DNA of 6,054 nt from an uncultured archaeon A07HN63 (GTDB taxonomy: Archaea; Halobacteriota; Halobacteria; Halobacteriales; Haloferacaceae): positions 125,140 to 131,193 of the forward strand of contig KI543216.1 of the NCBI GenBank assembly GCA_000496215.1. The letters run 5' to 3'. The notes under the pieces are model-generated. The model ran no database searches. It had not been told where the DNA came from and worked only from the letters and a program-made list of their open reading frames with translations. The position numbers were made by a program, and so were the translations under genes. Positions 6,020 through 6,054 of the stretch are shown here, piece by piece. Position 1 is the stretch's first letter; each line of letters starts with the position of its first letter.

Positions 6020-6054
6020 TCAGTCGAGTGCGACGGCGCTGACCTGTCCGGTCT
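6020..6054 (-). CDS. C-terminal fragment of an unidentified protein (truncated by window edge)
   Basis: The minus strand reads TGQVSAVALD followed by TGA at 6020-6022, open to the window edge. Codons end mostly in G or C, and the peptide looks like a natural protein end rather than a shadow frame. It would be the upstream neighbour of the NIF3-like gene on the same strand, separated from it by about 92 bases. Ten residues are too few to name a family. Confidence 0.4.
   Translation of the reverse strand, partial: TGQVSAVALD

Noticed and set aside
1..6054. Mobile element, CRISPR array, tRNA or rRNA genes, toxin-antitoxin or defence system
   Set aside because: No transposase or integrase motifs, direct-repeat arrays, cloverleaf sequences or defence-type domains were found; composition is uniform across the window.

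Overview
The window looks like a chromosomal segment of a halophilic archaeon (class Halobacteria). It is GC-rich with strong G/C preference at third codon positions. The predicted proteins are loaded with Asp and Glu, promoters are TATA-type and sit about 25-30 bases upstream of start codons (leaderless style), and one gene belongs to a small family that I know only from haloarchaea (LWR-salt).

Layout. Positions 2-2343 hold a plus-strand cluster for tetrapyrrole synthesis. It contains the 3' part of a precorrin-2 dehydrogenase / sirohydrochlorin ferrochelatase-type gene, then hemA (glutamyl-tRNA reductase) overlapping it by one base, then after 21 bases a 122-residue LWR-salt-type protein of unknown function. 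Positions 2344-2510 are a non-coding gap with an inverted repeat and a promoter for a separate plus-strand HAD-superfamily phosphatase (2511-3200). Converging on it from the minus strand is a methyl-accepting transducer (start 5057). It has two membrane segments, almost no extracellular part, two HAMP-like segments and a well-conserved signalling tip. Its reading frame breaks near 3477: the open frame runs on into a 44-residue Arg-rich nonsense tail ending at 3339, while the natural-looking acidic, Ser/Thr-rich C terminus continues in the neighbouring frame to 3223. Upstream, on the same strand, is a complete NIF3-like dinuclear-metal protein (5166-5927) with its own promoter. The last 35 bases probably carry the end of another minus-strand gene.

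How the genes fit together. HemA makes the first committed precursor (glutamate-1-semialdehyde), and the upstream enzyme acts at the siroheme branch. In archaea lacking the classical protoporphyrin route, siroheme is also an intermediate toward heme, so their pairing makes metabolic sense. The LWR-salt gene is probably cotranscribed with them. The phosphatase, transducer and NIF3-like gene each have their own promoter-like sequence and show no obvious functional link to one another.

I see no mobile element, CRISPR array, tRNA or rRNA, and no convincing undescribed multi-gene system. The points most worth checking are the transducer frameshift, its lack of a sensor domain, the LWR-salt gene in a heme/siroheme cluster, and the acidic PD-repeat tail of HemA.
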